From: JBATBW01 sp049662565
GTDB taxonomy: Bacteria > Bacillota_I > Bacilli_A > Erysipelotrichales > Erysipelotrichaceae
DNA length: 21,297 nucleotides
Assembly (NCBI GenBank): GCA_049662565.1
Contig: JBATBW010000148.1
Span: 1-21,297 of the forward strand
Reading direction: 5' to 3'
Shown here: piece by piece, positions 20,248 to 21,297 of the stretch
Numbering within the stretch: the stretch's first letter is position 1
Layout of the letters: each line of letters begins with the position of its first letter
Program-made: the position numbers and the translations under genes
Notes under the pieces: generated by a model
What the model saw: only the letters and a program-made list of their open reading frames with translations
Databases searched by the model: none
Told to the model about the DNA's origin: nothing

Positions 20248-21297
20248 TATTGCTTATTAATTTTTTGTAATGATTCATTTTGGTAAAGATAGAAATTATC
20301 CTTTTTAGTGCTTTGGGGGATAATTTGGTCTTTACTAATATAATATACGCCGATATCAAGTTTTGTTTTATTGATTATTTCTTGATGTTCTGAGTAAGGG
20401 GCGATGAATAGGGTAGTCGATAACATATCCGCAAGTCCGGAATCTTGTGTGACAATGGTAATGGAATTAAATTGATTAGTTGGGAATAATGTTAGTGGGT
20501 TAATGATATGATGATACATTTTTTTATCAGTACCGATATAATATCTTTGATAATCACCACTAGTTACAAATGAATAGGGTTGATTAGTGGAAACTTTATC
20601 AATAATTTGATTAGTTAATACTAAATCGGGTGATGTAATACCAACATTCCATTCTTCATTGTTGGGTTTACTGCCGATTGTTTTGACGTTACCACCACCA
20701 TTAATTATGGCGCTTGTTAATCCTTCTTGGATTAGTTTGTTCGCTACTAATTCAATGGCGTACCCTTTGGCAATACCGCCTAAATCAATTTTTGTATTCT
20801 TATTGTTTATGTAGATTGTTTTATCGTCGTTATTGATGATAATATCGTTGATACTACTGTTGCCTTGAGCTTTTTGTAATTCTTCTAATGTTGGTATTTG
20901 ACCATCGACATTCATTTGGTTGTTTGTTATACCTTTCTCGCGATATTGGTGCCATACATTCAACATGTTACCAATACTAATATCGAAGTAGTGGTTGCTT
21001 GTTTCATAGTATTCTTTACTTAATGTAATAATATCTATTAAGGGTTGATCGACTTTGATTGGTTGGATACCGGCATTATCATTGATTGTTTTTAAATTGT
21101 TGACATTTTCATAATTGTTGAATTTATCAAATAATTGATGATAATAGTATATTTCCTTTTTGAATTGGTCGTAGTATTGATCAAATTCTTTTTCGCTTTT
21201 GGTATATGCGTAGAAAGTAAATGGGGTATCAAATCCAATTTCTGTTGTTGTTTTTTTGTATTGCTGTAGGGGTTTTTCGCCACAGCTTGTCATAAAT
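20247..21297 (-). CDS. apbE: FAD:protein FMN transferase ApbE, lipoprotein, 5' partial
   Basis: ApbE moves FMN from FAD onto a Ser/Thr of target proteins on the outer face of the membrane. About 349 residues are in the window. The first ATG (21291-21293) is followed by TSCGEK: this is the lipobox with its cysteine, and the frame stays open to the window edge, so the signal peptide and true start lie outside. Family motifs are FDISIGNMLNVW (103-114), LGGIAKGYAIELVA (171-184), INGGGNVKTIG (197-207), VTSGDYQRYY, HHIINPLTLFPTN and ADMLSTTLF near the C-terminus. The FAD- and Mg-binding core looks complete. No flavinylated partner such as an FMN-binding domain protein is in view. It converges on the TM2 gene; the shared terminator is split by the IS3 element. 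Confidence 0.93.
   Translation of the reverse strand, partial: FMTSCGEKPLQQYKKTTTEIGFDTPFTFYAYTKSEKEFDQYYDQFKKEIYYYHQLFDKFNNYENVNNLKTINDNAGIQPIKVDQPLIDIITLSKEYYETSNHYFDISIGNMLNVWHQYREKGITNNQMNVDGQIPTLEELQKAQGNSSINDIIINNDDKTIYINNKNTKIDLGGIAKGYAIELVANKLIQEGLTSAIINGGGNVKTIGSKPNNEEWNVGITSPDLVLTNQIIDKVSTNQPYSFVTSGDYQRYYIGTDKKMYHHIINPLTLFPTNQFNSITIVTQDSGLADMLSTTLFIAPYSEHQEIINKTKLDIGVYYISKDQIIPQSTKKDNFYLYQNESLQKINKQ

Noticed and set aside
20059..20286. 75-codon + strand frame across the IS3 right end
   Set aside because: It is antisense to OrfA and crosses the element border; no ribosome site or family match.

Overview
The window is a very AT-rich stretch of a Bacillota genome. Codon use is biased to A/T, Shine-Dalgarno sites are strong GGAG/AGGAGG, gene packing is tight, and typical Bacillota genes are present (a TPP riboswitch driving ThiT, CvfD beside pgi, a TrhP1/TrhP2-like U32 pair, a divergent PAP2/DUF212 protein, ISL3 and IS3 elements). 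The style suggests Erysipelotrichales/Coprobacillaceae or a relative. That placement is an inference from gene style, not from a marker gene.

Layout. 1-587: 3' part of a tRNA1(Val)-adenine-N6-methyltransferase-like gene. 583-1215: TPP riboswitch, ThiT thiamine transporter subunit and terminator. 1283-2995: Na/phosphate cotransporter with a PhoU-like tail, and terminator. 3013-13471: one long run of eleven co-directional genes with overlaps or very short gaps. In order these are free methionine-(R)-sulfoxide reductase, CcdA, a TlpA-like thioredoxin lipoprotein, a CpXC zinc-ribbon protein, an unrecognised protein, an orphan Cys-rich PTS IIB-like protein, two U32 proteins (TrhP1/TrhP2-like), a SpoU-type RNA methyltransferase, a large PEPCK/HPr-kinase-like P-loop protein, an NAD synthetase whose fused glutaminase domain looks dead, and an AI-2E-family membrane protein. 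13474-15241: an ISL3-family element with a perfect 8-bp target duplication, inserted between the last operon gene and that gene's terminator. 15291-15984 (minus): NifU-like Fe-S scaffold and DUF212 membrane protein. 16058-18372: CvfD, Pgi, DUF2752 and TM2 genes in one operon, divergent from the DUF212 gene through mirrored promoters. 18404-about 20219: an IS3-family (IS150-like) element with a clear -1 frameshift site, sitting between the two arms of a terminator. 20247 to the window end (minus): ApbE flavin transferase lipoprotein, 5' end outside the window.

How it fits together. The long operon mixes sulfur redox repair (fRMsr, CcdA, TlpA), tRNA wobble-uridine hydroxylation (U32 pair), RNA methylation and NAD synthesis, with three poorly understood proteins between. 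The most unusual parts are the pseudo-glutaminase NadE, the PEPCK/HPrK-like protein, and the Cys-rich orphan IIB homologue. Both insertion sequences landed at operon-end terminators and carry hairpins of their own. I saw no tRNA, rRNA or CRISPR array. Several obvious open-frame starts are wrong and are corrected here (ThiT, fRMsr, TrhP1-like, CvfD, IS3 OrfA, ISL3 transposase).
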